Source: Myxococcus guangdongensis
GTDB taxonomy: Bacteria > Myxococcota > Myxococcia > Myxococcales > Myxococcaceae
Assembly (NCBI RefSeq): GCF_024198255.1
Contig: NZ_JAJVKW010000019.1
Span: 1-64,000 of the forward strand
Direction: 5' to 3'
DNA length: 64,000 nt
The translations under genes were made by a program, and so were the position numbers. Below the pieces are notes generated by a model that was given only the letters and a program-made list of their open reading frames with translations, was not told where the DNA came from and ran no database searches. This document shows positions 43,666-52,440 of this stretch, in pieces (the first letter of the stretch is position 1; each line of letters begins with the position of its first letter).

Positions 43666-43710
43666 ATGAAGATCAAGATCCACGTCCGCGGCGGCCCCAA
43701 GGCTCGCTAA
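43666..43710 (+). CDS. 14-residue peptide gene, candidate RiPP precursor
   Basis: The frame reads MKIKIHVRGGPKAR. Evidence that it is translated: a near-perfect Shine-Dalgarno (AAAGGAGG) five bases before the ATG, a promoter-like motif upstream, and a strong rho-independent terminator 60 bp after the stop, so this is a complete short transcription unit. It is divergent from an operon with a C39-peptidase exporter and an RRE-like enzyme. The peptide alternates basic and hydrophobic residues (KIKIHVR), suited to docking as a beta strand on an RRE, and has a Gly-Gly where C39 enzymes cut, leaving PKAR as the possible core. It has no Ser, Thr or Cys. It might instead be a leader peptide, but nothing is encoded behind it. 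Confidence 0.55.
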   Translation: MKIKIHVRGGPKAR

Positions 43711-43771
43711 GTAGTGAGTTGTCTTGACGCCGGATGTCTCGGCGGGTCGTACCTCATTTCAGACTGTACGA

Positions 43772-43812
43772 GAGGAGTTGATGGGGCTCATTCCATCAGC
43801 TCCTCTTTTTAT
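43772..43812 (+). terminator. Rho-independent terminator of the 14-codon gene
   Basis: GAGGAGTTGATGG at 43772-43784 pairs with CCATCAGCTCCTC at 43793-43805 (13 bp, one G-U pair), with an 8-base loop, followed directly by TTTTTAT. It defines a transcript of roughly 170 nt for the peptide gene. Confidence 0.85.
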
Positions 43813-44695
43813 TTCCGGCAACGTCTTGCCCCTACAGGGACTCGCTCCTGCCAGGTTGCTCGAGCCCCCATCAGGCGGCACCTCAATCCCAACCTCGCGA
43901 GTCGGGCAGGTCCGCCTGGCATTCATCCCTGCTACGCCGTGTGCCACGCGGCATGGATGAGTGAATCAGCCGGCTTGAGATGATTTCGCGCCAGCCACGC
44001 GCCTGATGAATCAACCACCCGGAGTGAAGGCTGGCGTGCAGTGGAGAAGCCTACCCGAAAGGTGCGGCCACCCTCCGAAGCAATGTCTTGGGGCGTCCTG
44101 ACGGAGGTTCTTCAGTGAACTTCTCACCGTCCTCGCAAGACTTCTTCGTCGTCACTGGATCCACCCGTCGGCCGGAACCAAGCCCCCAGCCTGGAGTCTC
44201 AGGACCGCGCCCAGGGCCCGCGGGTCCAGCTCGAAGAGCGCCTCCGCCCACTGCGCCAGGTAGCGGTGAGCCTCGAGGTCGTTGTCGCATGAGAGGTTTC
44301 ATCCGGTGCGCTTCACTTCATGCCCCGGACCTCCATGGGTGGCGTCGGCGACGCGGATGGCAACGCGCTGGGCGAGCCTTCTTCGCGAGCCTCGGGTGCA
44401 AGTGGCCCGACCGGCGAAGTTCCCGCGCTCACGAACCGTGGCCTGCCCCACCCGGTCGCTGGGACTCGGCGAGGGCGGTGGTGCGCGCGCATCGGCGCGG
44501 TCCGGAGGACCCGTCTCACGTTCCCTCGGAGGCCTGAAGTCGCGACCTGAACCCCCGAGGGCGGGAGGCCCTGTTGCCAGCGCCCTCCGCCATGCGCCCG
44601 GACCGCCAGTCCGCCCCGAGCAGGCCTCCCCGAGTCCCCCCGCGTCGAAGTCCTTGCGGCCGCCTCTAGGTCCCGCTATACGGGCGTCACTTTGT
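43813..44695. other. Long gene-poor stretch before the tRNA
   Basis: No convincing intact gene. Open frames here are short, mutually overlapping and lack ribosome-binding sites. One minus-strand stretch (44152-44298) reads like real protein and is listed separately as a possible relic. No IS inverted repeats or integrase were recognised despite the neighbouring tRNA. Confidence 0.5.
44152..44298 (-). pseudogene. Possible short coding relic
   Basis: The frame between two stops gives, in pieces, NDLEAHRYLAQWAEALFELD, then PRALGAVLRLQAGGLVPADG. The helical, well-balanced composition is more protein-like than the surrounding noise. There is no start with RBS and an in-frame stop lies just before. 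The parent family is not recognised. Confidence 0.25.
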
Positions 44696-44769
44696 GGCCA
44701 GGTAGCTCACCTGGTTAGAGCGGCGGTCTCATAATCCGCAGGTAGTCGGTTCAAGTCCGACCCTGGCCA
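44696..44769 (+). tRNA. tRNA with CAT anticodon (Met elongator or Ile2)
   Basis: Complete cloverleaf of 74 nt: acceptor GGCCAGG/CCTGGCC with discriminator A, D-arm GCTC...GAGC, anticodon loop CTCATAA, T-arm GTCGG-TTCAAGT-CCGAC. The anticodon stem has a T-T apposition at 31-39. CCA is not encoded. CAT could be elongator Met or the lysidine-modified Ile2; the C4-G69 pair favours TilS recognition but the A5-U68 pair does not, so this stays open. The acceptor stem excludes initiator features (no C1-A72 mismatch). Confidence 0.93.
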
Positions 44770-44772
44770 CTG

Positions 44773-44814
44773 CCCCGGAGTCACTTTCCCAAGTGATTCC
44801 GGGGTTTTTATTTT
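44773..44814 (+). terminator. Rho-independent terminator after the tRNA
   Basis: CCCCGGAGTCACTT (44773-44786) pairs with AAGTGATTCCGGGG (44791-44804) around a 4-base loop, with one mismatch, followed by TTTTTATTTT. It starts four bases after the tRNA 3' end. Confidence 0.88.
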
Positions 44815-44841
44815 CCGGGCCCCCGCTCCTCCGGCCCCACC

Positions 44842-46239
44842 CTACCCCCGCGCCGCCAGGCACTGGCCGGCCTGCTGCGGAGGGACCTGGGTGGACGCCA
44901 ACGCCCACAGCCCCCCGGAAGGCCTCCACTCCACCAGGGACACCTCGGCGCCCCCCTGGGCGTGAGGGCCCAGCACCACCGCGGTGAAGCGCTGCTCCAG
45001 CCGGGCCAGTCGCTGGTGCTCCGGGACCAGGGCGGGGTTGCGCTGGAGCTCCTGGAGGAAGTCCGCCCAGACCGACGCGGGGGCCTCCGGCGCGGGCAGC
45101 CGCATCAACCAGGTCCACGTGCCCGTGTTGGCGTAGAGCAGCCCCTCGTCCTGCCGCCACCGCGCCGCGTGGGTATGCCCCAGGAGCACCACCCCCGCCC
45201 GGTACGTCCGCGCCAGCCGACACGCCTCGTCCCACTCACCCCGCCTCGGCGCGAGGTCGAAGCAGCGCTCGCTGGCGTCACCCGCGATGCACCGATGCCC
45301 CCGGGCATAGAACTCCAGCGCACAGCGAAGCAGCTTCTGCTGGGCCCGCTCGAGCGCGGGCTCCGCCTCGACGAAGTGGACCTGCCCCACGCCGCACAGC
45401 TCCGCCAGCGCCTGCTGCTCCTCCAGCGTGAGCCCGGCGCCGGCCACCCGCTGGGCGAGCCCCAGCTCCAGCTCGGAGTCCTCCAGCTCGAAGGCCAGGG
45501 CGCTCACGCTCCGGCGCAGCAGGTGCCAGCCCATGTGCAGCGAGGACCGCTGGAACACGAGCTTCACCGCGGCCGGATTGACGGCGAGCGCGGCCAGCAA
45601 GGCCCCCTGGAAGTCGGGCATGAGCAGGTCCAGGAAGCGCATGCCGTAACGCCGCTTGAGGGGATTGAGCAGTTGCTTCACCAGCAGCGAGCCCGCCGAG
45701 TAGCGATACCCGGAGGCCACCACCCCCTCCGGCGCCCCCGGCCCCGGCAGCCGGGCATGGTCCACCTCGTTCCACGGGTCATGCTGCTCACCGTGCGCCA
45801 GCAACACCCGCGTGCCCCCCTCCTCCAACACCCAGGGCACGTCGCCGCGCTGGAAGACGAGCCGCCGGGCCACCCGCCACGGCTGACGGAGCGCGCATCG
45901 GAAGACGGCCTGGACCTCGGCGAGCGCCAGCTCCACGTCGTGGTTGCCCAGGCGAATCACCACCTCGCCCTCCGCCGCCAGCACGCGCCCGAGCGCCTCC
46001 AGCACCGCCGCCGTGGGAGGCGCGGCCACCAGGGCCCGGGCCTGCTCCACGGCTCGCGCCACCTCGAGCCCCAGCGGGTCGTCGTTCATCAGGAAGTCCA
46101 CCGAGTCCCCATTGAGCACCACGCGCGTGGGCACGTGCGCGAGGGTCTCCAGGAAGGCGGGCAGCGCTTCGGCGCCAGCGAAGATGTCATATCCCTGACC
46201 GTTGCCCAGGTGCAGGTCGCTCAACACGACAGTCCTCAT
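44842..46239 (-). CDS. Metallophosphoesterase
   Basis: A 465-residue cytoplasmic protein. ATG 46239 is set by AAGGAG eight bases before it; the frame continues upstream without a start of comparable quality. Calcineurin-like motifs in order: SDLHLGNG (D8, H10), LNGDSVDF, LGNHD, HGEQHD and LGHTHAAR, all metal ligands present. It resembles the larger UDP-2,3-diacylglucosamine diphosphatase-like phosphoesterases. It follows the caspase-like gene by 44 bp in the same direction, so the two may act together. The substrate is unknown. Confidence 0.85.
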   Translation of the reverse strand: MRTVVLSDLHLGNGQGYDIFAGAEALPAFLETLAHVPTRVVLNGDSVDFLMNDDPLGLEVARAVEQARALVAAPPTAAVLEALGRVLAAEGEVVIRLGNHDVELALAEVQAVFRCALRQPWRVARRLVFQRGDVPWVLEEGGTRVLLAHGEQHDPWNEVDHARLPGPGAPEGVVASGYRYSAGSLLVKQLLNPLKRRYGMRFLDLLMPDFQGALLAALAVNPAAVKLVFQRSSLHMGWHLLRRSVSALAFELEDSELELGLAQRVAGAGLTLEEQQALAELCGVGQVHFVEAEPALERAQQKLLRCALEFYARGHRCIAGDASERCFDLAPRRGEWDEACRLARTYRAGVVLLGHTHAARWRQDEGLLYANTGTWTWLMRLPAPEAPASVWADFLQELQRNPALVPEHQRLARLEQRFTAVVLGPHAQGGAEVSLVEWRPSGGLWALASTQVPPQQAGQCLAARG

Positions 46240-46283
46240 ACGGATGACTCCTTGGTTTGACTCGAGGAAACGTGGAGGGGACC

Positions 46284-47927
46284 TCAGCTTCCGGGGCGCA
46301 GGGCCCTCAGCGCCGCGAGCCCGGCCTCCGTGTAGACCCGCCGCCACTGCTGGAGCCGCTCCACGGGCACGCCGACACGCAGGGCCAGCGCGCGCTCGGA
46401 CTCGCCGCCCCGGAGCATGGCGAGCACGGCCCGCGCCATGTCGTCGACATCCAGGGAGGCCTGGCTCGTCAGGGGAGCTGGGGTGACAGGCAGGGCCTCG
46501 GACCGGGTGAGCGGCAGGCGCACGGCGGGGTCTCCCAGGAGGACATAGCCCGCGAGGTCCTGCCGGAGCATCCACAGGTGGGCGAGCGCCACGGCATCGA
46601 CCGGGCTGGCCTGTCCTGACTGCCGCGCGAGTTCCTCCTGCTCGTAGAGCGTGGTGAGCTCCGTGTTGGCCATGAGGAACGAGCGCAGGAGCGCGCTCAG
46701 GCCGACTCCGGCGCGACAGCCCTCCACGAGCCCGCTCAGCATGCCCAGGAACCGGGAGGGGCGGTCCCTGGCCGCGCGCCCCATCTCCTGGAAGGAGTAC
46801 GTCCAGGCCAGGTCCACGTGTCCGATGACGGCCAGCGGTCCCCGAGGGTTGGCGAGGACGGCCTGGGGGAGCGCCGCGACGAAGGGAGGCGCGCCTTCAC
46901 GAGGCAGCGACGCCATCAGCCGTTCCAATCGGCCCGGGTACTCCCCTGCCTCCCGCAGACGCGAAAGCCAGGGGTGAAAGACACTTCGCGACGGAGTGCC
47001 CGCGCCGAAACAGGCGAGGAAGAACCAGAGGCCCCCCGGCACGAAGGGCGCCGTCGCGAGCGCGCTGGGCTCCAGGACCCCCTCCCGCCCCAGGCTCATG
47101 GCCCCCTGACGCGCGCGCTGCTCCTGGAGTGAGCGCCATCCGTCGCGCGGTGCCCCCAGGCCGTGGCTCATGGTGAAGAGCACGGACGCGTCGGCCGTGG
47201 CCGCCTGCGTGAGGAGCTGTTGCGCGGACCAGGAGGAGGCACTTCCCACCTCGGCGGGCAGCGCGGCGAAGAGGCCTCCGTCCTCCTGCCTCCTGCGCAG
47301 GCTCTCGAGGCTGGGGGCCATCAGCGCCTGGTAGCCCACGGTGGTGGCGGCCGTCCCGTCATGGGCGGTGAAGAGCAGCGCGCGAGCCTTGCGGATGGGC
47401 GCGGGAGCACGACTCCAGCGCAGCACCTTGTCCACATACGCCTCGTAGCCCGCGTCCGACGAGAAGGTGAGCCGGCCGGGAAAGCCGTCCGCGGCGAGCA
47501 CCTGCTGTGTCTCGAGGGAGACGCCGTCGAAGTCGCCCAGGAGCAACAGATAGGCGGGGCGCTCCGCCTCATCCACCGCCTCGTCACACAGGACGGTGTC
47601 CCTCCACCGCGCGGCCTGGACGGCACCGAGGCCCGGCGGCGCGCGGTACACCCGCACCGCGGCGCCCTGCTCCTCGGCACGCGACGCACACAGCGGACCG
47701 ACCAGAGCCAGGAGCCTGTCGCCCACAGCGCCCTCGGGCACCACCACGCCCCAGCGTTGATCCACCAGCGAGTTGGGGTCCCTGTCGGGGCGGCTCAGCA
47801 CATCGTCCGCCGGGGAGGTATCCCGCACGGGGGGCCGAGGCTGATGACTGGCCGCGGCGAGAGGCAGGGCATTCTCCAGCACGGCCCGCTGTTCATTGGC
47901 GTGGGTCAGCAGCAACTCGAAGTCCAT
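46284..47927 (-). CDS. Clan-CD (gingipain/caspase-like) protease with C-terminal helical domain
   Basis: A 547-residue cytoplasmic protein. The central domain reads ASVLFTMSHGLGAP (catalytic His255 before Gly) and GLWFFLACFGAGTPS (catalytic Cys306), the His-Gly and Ala-Cys pair of caspase-like peptidases; AGYVLLGDPAVRLPL is the C25/gingipain-type end of the domain. The last ~45 residues (RAVLAMLRGGESERALALRVGVPVERLQQWRRVY) form a small HTH-like or effector-associated module. A sigma54-like promoter (TGGCAAGGAAATGGCA) lies only 14 bp before the ATG and GCGTCA repeats lie beyond it. It probably cleaves a dedicated partner; no pro-domain or signal peptide is seen. Confidence 0.75.
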   Translation of the reverse strand: MDFELLLTHANEQRAVLENALPLAAASHQPRPPVRDTSPADDVLSRPDRDPNSLVDQRWGVVVPEGAVGDRLLALVGPLCASRAEEQGAAVRVYRAPPGLGAVQAARWRDTVLCDEAVDEAERPAYLLLLGDFDGVSLETQQVLAADGFPGRLTFSSDAGYEAYVDKVLRWSRAPAPIRKARALLFTAHDGTAATTVGYQALMAPSLESLRRRQEDGGLFAALPAEVGSASSWSAQQLLTQAATADASVLFTMSHGLGAPRDGWRSLQEQRARQGAMSLGREGVLEPSALATAPFVPGGLWFFLACFGAGTPSRSVFHPWLSRLREAGEYPGRLERLMASLPREGAPPFVAALPQAVLANPRGPLAVIGHVDLAWTYSFQEMGRAARDRPSRFLGMLSGLVEGCRAGVGLSALLRSFLMANTELTTLYEQEELARQSGQASPVDAVALAHLWMLRQDLAGYVLLGDPAVRLPLTRSEALPVTPAPLTSQASLDVDDMARAVLAMLRGGESERALALRVGVPVERLQQWRRVYTEAGLAALRALRPGS

Positions 47928-47940
47928 TCCAGGGGGGCAT

Positions 47941-47956
47941 TGCCATTTCCTTGCCA
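47941..47956 (-). promoter_or_regulatory. Sigma54-like promoter before the caspase-like gene
   Basis: TGGCAAGGAAATGGCA on the minus strand keeps the GG-N10-GC spacing of sigma54 promoters (consensus TGGCACG-N4-TTGC) with two mismatches. It is very close to the start codon, giving a nearly leaderless transcript, so the call is tentative. GCGTCA repeats sit 45-95 bp upstream. Confidence 0.4.
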
Positions 47957-48000
47957 GCTTCGACCGAGGTGGAGGCGTCTGACATCCGCCCGGGAGGACG

Positions 48001-48036
48001 TGACGCTGGCGCGTCAGCCTCCGTCATTTACGCGTC
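48001..48036. promoter_or_regulatory. GCGTCA activator-site array between caspase-like and kinase genes
   Basis: TGACGCTGGCGCGTCA (48001-48016) is an inverted repeat with a 4-base spacer. TGGCGCGTCA (start 48007) and TTACGCGTCA (start 48028) are in 21-bp phase. The same pair at the same phase occurs at 52507-52537 next to a strong sigma54 promoter, so this is probably a binding site of the sigma54 activator encoded at 52555-54126. Confidence 0.6.
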
Positions 48037-48087
48037 AGCCACCGCGCCAACCTCCCGCGAGGCGGCGTCGGCCCGAAGCCCCCGTCC

Positions 48088-48103
48088 TGGTTTGTGCCTT
48101 GCA
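48088..48103 (+). promoter_or_regulatory. Weak sigma54-like promoter toward the kinase gene
   Basis: TGGTTTGTGCCTTGCA keeps GG and a perfect TTGCA -12 element with correct spacing; the -24 box has three mismatches. It is 52 bp after the GCGTCA array and about 225 bp before the kinase start. The remaining 47928-48327 region holds no gene. Confidence 0.3.
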
Positions 48104-48327
48104 GTCGTGGAAGCAACACCTCCCCACTGGCGCTCCGCGGACAATGACTACCACTCCCGGTTTCCGAGGCATCCCCAGCCGCTGGTGTCCGCGTGACTCA
48201 GCCGGGGTGAAGCCACCCCTGTCCCTCCTCGGGGGCCGGTCAAGCGCAACAACCTCCATGCTAGCATTTGACTCAACCTTGCCCGCGGCGCGCGGTCTAC
48301 ACAGACGCGCCGACGTGAGGAGCACCG

Positions 48328-51300
48328 ATGCGTGAGTGTTTCGAAGCGGAGTTACGCGTCGCACAGGCTCGCGGGGTGGTGTCCCCGGACGAGGCCGAGG
48401 CCCTGCTCTCGAAGAGCCGGCGCGAGGGGCACCATCCCCTGATGCTCCTCGTGGAGACCGGCGTCATCTCCGAGGACACCTTCCTGGAGATACAGGCGGT
48501 GGCCCGCGCGGACCTCACTGCGCCTCTCGACTCGCCGTTCCCCAGCAGTGAGTCGACTGCGATTGACGAGACGCTCATCCCTGGAGCCACCGCCCCGCGC
48601 CCAGGGGAGGCCCTCCTGCCCGGCTCTCCCACCCTCACGCTCAACCCCACGCCGGCGGCGCTGGAGACTTCATCCCTGGAGCCAGCCTTCCCGGTGCCGG
48701 GCTGGGAGCGCTACCAACCCATCCGCTTCCTGGGCCAGGGCGGCATGGGGCGCGTCTATCTGGCGCATGACCCGCTCCTGCGCCGCAACGTCGCGCTCAA
48801 GTTCGTGCGCGGGGATGACCCGGACCTGGTGCGGCGCTTCGGCACCGAGGCCCAGGCGCAGGCCCGCGTCGAGCATGAGCGTGTCTGCAAGGTGTACGAG
48901 GTGGGCGAGGTCCGGGGGCAGCCGTTCATCGCCATGCAGTATGTGGAGGGGCGCTCGCTGCTGGAGGTGGCTCGGGAGTTGTCGTTGGAGCAGACGGTGA
49001 TGGTGATGAAGCAGGTCACCGAGGGTGTGCACGCCGCCCACCGAGCCGGGCTCATCCACCGGGACATCAAGCCCTCGAACATCCTCGTCGAGCGGGGCGA
49101 GGATGGACAGTGGCGGCCGTTCGTCATGGACTTCGGCCTCGCGCGCGACTGGCAGCGGGAGCACACCGTCACGGGGACGGTGCTGGGGACGCTGCACTAC
49201 ATGGCGCCGGAGCAGGCCCGGGGTGACATCCGGCTGCTGGACCGGCGCGCGGATGTGTACGGCCTCGGCGCCACGCTCTACGTGCTGCTCACCGGCAAGA
49301 TGCCGATTCCGGGCGACAACAACCTGGAGGTGCTCACCAATCTCGCCAACCAGGACCCGCGCCCTCTGCGCCAGTGGAACAAGAACGTGCCGGCGGACCT
49401 GGAGGCCATCGTGCTCAAGTGCCTGGAGCGACAGCCCGCGCACCGGTACGACTCGGCGCGTGCGCTCGCCGAGGACCTGGAGCGCTTCCTCAACGGCGAG
49501 GCGGTGAAGGCCCGGTCCGTGGGCTCGTGGTACCGGCTGCGGAAACAGGCGCGCAAGCACCGCGCGCTGCTCGCCATGGCGGCGGTGCTGGTGATGATTG
49601 TGGGCTTCGCGCTGGGCCAGGCGATGCTGGCACGCAGGGAACTGGAGCGAAGAGAGAGACAGGCACACCACTTCGGTGAGCGGGCCAGGGACGTCCATAG
49701 CAGGACGCGCATCATGCAGCTCAGCCGTCTGCATGACACGACCGCCGAACTCAAGAACCTGCGTCAGGAGTTGGCAGCCATCAAGCAAGAGATGGAGCGA
49801 GGCGGAACGTCCGCGCTGGGCCCGGGACACTATGCTCTCGGACTCGGATGGTTGGAGCTCGGAGAGCCCGACAAGGCACGCCATCACCTCGAAGCCGCCT
49901 GGAAACTCGGCTTTCAGCAATCCAGTGTCGTCTCCGGGCTGGCCCTCGCGTATGGCCAGCTCTACAACCTCCGTCTTCGTGAGGTGAACCTCGATATTGA
50001 GTGGCTCGCCCACTTGCGGAGCCTGACCGCGATCGAGCCCACGTTGAAAGAAGATGACCTGGCTCGAACGTATCGGGAGCACGCAATCCACTGGCTGAAT
50101 CTGAGCGAGGAATCCCGCACCCTTCCTCGCGAGTACATCGCCGCGCTGCTGGCCTTCTATCGGGGCCACTCGAACGAGGCGCTCGCCAGGCTCGACGAGC
50201 TCAAGGTACCAGCCCCCGGCTTCTACGAAGCAGCCAAACTCCGGGGAGACATCTTCTTCAGGCGCGCGACGACGCCGTCCGCTCCCGCGGCGCACAATCC
50301 AGAGCAGACGGCGCAAATCCTTGCGGACCTCACCGCTGCTCGTGAGCAGTACATCCAGGTCACCGACACCGCCCAGAGCTGGCCCGAAGCCCACTTCGCG
50401 CTGGCGCGTGTCGATGCTGAATTGCTGTTCATGTCGTCTCCTCCGGGTAGCGACAATCAACAAGAGCGCCAGGAGCATGGGCGGAAAGCTCTCGAGCATC
50501 TCGAACGAGCGGTCAGGGCCTCGCCGGACCACGTGCCTTCATTGATACTCACAGCCATGGTTCAACGGAATCTCGCCGGATTCGAGCAACGTGCTGACGC
50601 TCAGCAGGCCATCCTCCGCAAGGCCATCCAAGCGGGAACAGCCGCCGTGGCACTCGCGCCTTCGAACACACTGGCGCGAAAGGAGCTGGCCATGGACCTC
50701 CGGGAACTGGGGGCGAGCATTCAAAGGGAGGGGCTGGATCCTCGTGGGCCACTGAATCAAGCACTCGAGGTCCTGGAGAAGATTCCAGCAAAGGACCATG
50801 ACTACTATGTCCACCACACCCGGGCCCTCGTGTTCATCGTGATGGCGGATCACGCAGACTCGACGGCCATGGGCCTGCAGTATCGAGACAAGTCGATTAC
50901 AGACCTCAACGCCACACTCACCCTCGCAGACCGCTACAGCCCGGCACTAAACAACCTGGCAGATCAACACATCTCACGAGCCGCCCATCCCCAGAATCCA
51001 AATCGAGAGAAGGACCTTCAGCTGGCGGGAAAAGCATTAAAACAAAGCCTTTCGCTCACCCCCAAGAACCCGTCCGTAATCTATCGAGAGGGTGATTACC
51101 ACCTGGTCTGGGCGCAACATCTGCGCGACAAGGACGAGGATGGGCGGCCCTCATTGAAGGCTTCAGTCGAAGCCTGCCGCAGAGGCCAGGCCATCGCTCC
51201 ACGCAGGGCGAGTCTCTTCTTCATCGAAGGATTGGCGTGGATGGAGCTGGCACGAGCGGCCTGGGAGCTCGGTGAGCCTCCCTTTCCAGACCTGGTGCAT

Positions 51301-52065
51301 GCCCAGAGAGCGTTCGAGCAAGCCCGAACCGTCGCCCCCAAGAACAAGCTCGCCCACAGCAACCTCGCGAACCTGCATGCCACGCGCGCGGAGTATCTCC
51401 ACAGGCTGGGGAGAGATTTTCTTTCGAGCCTTCATGACGCACGTCTCGCCGCGCGGGAGGCAACGAAGCTCTCCCCCACGGCGTTCGCACCGCGAAACAA
51501 TCTCGGGAACACCTCCCGGCTGCAGGCCGAACACATGCTTGAAAGTCAGGGCACCCCGGGTCCTCATCTCCCCCTGGCGCTGGAAACACTCGGACACATC
51601 CGGGCGGATGAAAAAGGCGACGAACACACCGTGTTGTATCTGGCGCAGGCGCAGACATTGCAGGCCCGCGCGCGGACGCGACAGGGTGGCGACGCGGACG
51701 GCGACTTCGAGAAAGCGGAGCAGACCTACCGTGCCGCCGTCGAGATGAGCACCACGCCTCTCGATGCCCGGCGCATCCACGCTCGCCACCTCCTCGAATG
51801 GGCCACCTGGAGACGTCAGACCGGACGCGACGCCCGCCCCCTCGTCGACCAGGGCCTGGCGCTGCTCGACGAAGTCCTTCGAGCCCGGCCCTCCTGGGCC
51901 GAAGTGCGCGCGCTCCACGCCAGCCTCCGGTTGCTGCGCTCCGACGACCCGCAGACATCGGCTCGAGCACGGCAAGACCTGCGGGACGCGCTGAAGGACA
52001 ATCCCAATCTGCGCTTCGAATGGGAGAAGCGCGCGCACCTGAGTGTCTCGCGCGTTACGGACTGA
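48328..52065 (+). CDS. Transmembrane serine/threonine protein kinase with C-terminal TPR-like region
   Basis: A 1245-residue protein; GAGGAG precedes the ATG. The N-terminal ~60 residues form a small helical domain, then a Pro/Thr linker. The kinase domain (about 130-390) is canonical and should be active: GQGGMGRVYLA (136-146), K158 in VALK, HRDIKPSN (244-251), DFG 268-270, APE 293-295. One transmembrane helix at about 413-434 (ALLAMAAVLVMIVGFALGQAML) puts the remaining ~800 residues, with TPR-like helical pairs (YALGLGWLELGEPDKARHHL and similar), on the far side as a sensor or binding scaffold. Typical of myxobacterial PknB-type receptors. Confidence 0.93.
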   Translation: MRECFEAELRVAQARGVVSPDEAEALLSKSRREGHHPLMLLVETGVISEDTFLEIQAVARADLTAPLDSPFPSSESTAIDETLIPGATAPRPGEALLPGSPTLTLNPTPAALETSSLEPAFPVPGWERYQPIRFLGQGGMGRVYLAHDPLLRRNVALKFVRGDDPDLVRRFGTEAQAQARVEHERVCKVYEVGEVRGQPFIAMQYVEGRSLLEVARELSLEQTVMVMKQVTEGVHAAHRAGLIHRDIKPSNILVERGEDGQWRPFVMDFGLARDWQREHTVTGTVLGTLHYMAPEQARGDIRLLDRRADVYGLGATLYVLLTGKMPIPGDNNLEVLTNLANQDPRPLRQWNKNVPADLEAIVLKCLERQPAHRYDSARALAEDLERFLNGEAVKARSVGSWYRLRKQARKHRALLAMAAVLVMIVGFALGQAMLARRELERRERQAHHFGERARDVHSRTRIMQLSRLHDTTAELKNLRQELAAIKQEMERGGTSALGPGHYALGLGWLELGEPDKARHHLEAAWKLGFQQSSVVSGLALAYGQLYNLRLREVNLDIEWLAHLRSLTAIEPTLKEDDLARTYREHAIHWLNLSEESRTLPREYIAALLAFYRGHSNEALARLDELKVPAPGFYEAAKLRGDIFFRRATTPSAPAAHNPEQTAQILADLTAAREQYIQVTDTAQSWPEAHFALARVDAELLFMSSPPGSDNQQERQEHGRKALEHLERAVRASPDHVPSLILTAMVQRNLAGFEQRADAQQAILRKAIQAGTAAVALAPSNTLARKELAMDLRELGASIQREGLDPRGPLNQALEVLEKIPAKDHDYYVHHTRALVFIVMADHADSTAMGLQYRDKSITDLNATLTLADRYSPALNNLADQHISRAAHPQNPNREKDLQLAGKALKQSLSLTPKNPSVIYREGDYHLVWAQHLRDKDEDGRPSLKASVEACRRGQAIAPRRASLFFIEGLAWMELARAAWELGEPPFPDLVHAQRAFEQARTVAPKNKLAHSNLANLHATRAEYLHRLGRDFLSSLHDARLAAREATKLSPTAFAPRNNLGNTSRLQAEHMLESQGTPGPHLPLALETLGHIRADEKGDEHTVLYLAQAQTLQARARTRQGGDADGDFEKAEQTYRAAVEMSTTPLDARRIHARHLLEWATWRRQTGRDARPLVDQGLALLDEVLRARPSWAEVRALHASLRLLRSDDPQTSARARQDLRDALKDNPNLRFEWEKRAHLSVSRVTD

Positions 52066-52128
52066 AGGCCGCCTGGGCTCCCTCGTCCTCCGAGGCGAGC
52101 CTCGCGGTCATCGCGCCCTGCAGAATAC

Positions 52129-52166
52129 GAAAAGCGGTCGCTGGCCCGAAGAAGCCAACGACCGCT
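52129..52166 (-). terminator. Rho-independent terminator of the small acidic-protein gene
   Basis: On the minus strand AGCGGTCGTTGGC pairs with GCCAGCGACCGCT around an 8-base loop (13 bp, one mismatch) and is followed by TTTTCG. It starts 29 bp after the stop of the minus-strand gene and lies 67 bp beyond the stop of the convergent kinase gene. Confidence 0.75.
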
Positions 52167-52194
52167 CCTGATTCAGCGCCACGAACGCGCGGCA

Positions 52195-52380
52195 CTACGC
52201 GTGCTCGGGATCCTCCACCTGGGGATTGGTGCTGTCGGCGAGGCCGCCCTTGGAACCATTGTCATCATCATCGAACGGAATCGGCCTGCGATCTCCGGGG
52301 CGCGGCTCCTTCCTGGGCTCGACGCCGTCGTGGCGCTGTTCGGGGAGAGCGGAACTCCGCTCGGAGTCTTGCGTGCTCAT
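52195..52380 (-). CDS. Small hydrophilic acidic protein (61 residues) under sigma54 control
   Basis: The protein begins MSTQDSERSSALPEQRH and ends TNPQVEDPEHA, with a central FDDDDNGSKGG stretch. It is polar, proline-rich and probably disordered, with no signal or membrane segment. Support for a real gene: AAGAGG eight bases before the ATG, an excellent sigma54 promoter 60 bp upstream, and a terminator just after the stop. Many Ser, Asp and Glu residues and the nearby kinase suggest a signalling partner or phosphorylation target, but that is inference. Confidence 0.62.
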   Translation of the reverse strand: MSTQDSERSSALPEQRHDGVEPRKEPRPGDRRPIPFDDDDNGSKGGLADSTNPQVEDPEHA

Positions 52381-52440
52381 GGTCAGACCTCTTGTCACTG
52401 GGGGTGGAGGACCCATCGCGTCGGGTCCGTTCCCACCATG

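Noticed and set aside
43724..43960. Open frame starting inside the terminator after the 14-codon gene, with GGAG before the ATG
   Set aside because: The apparent RBS and start are part of the terminator stem; the translation has no coherent composition and overlaps another equally random frame.
44110..44130. Crp-like site GTGAACTTCTCAC in the gene-poor region
   Set aside because: The spacer is five instead of six bases, there is no phased second dyad and no gene follows.
43813..44695. tRNA-adjacent integration site or insertion sequence
   Set aside because: No integrase, transposase, terminal inverted repeats or duplicated tRNA 3' end could be found.
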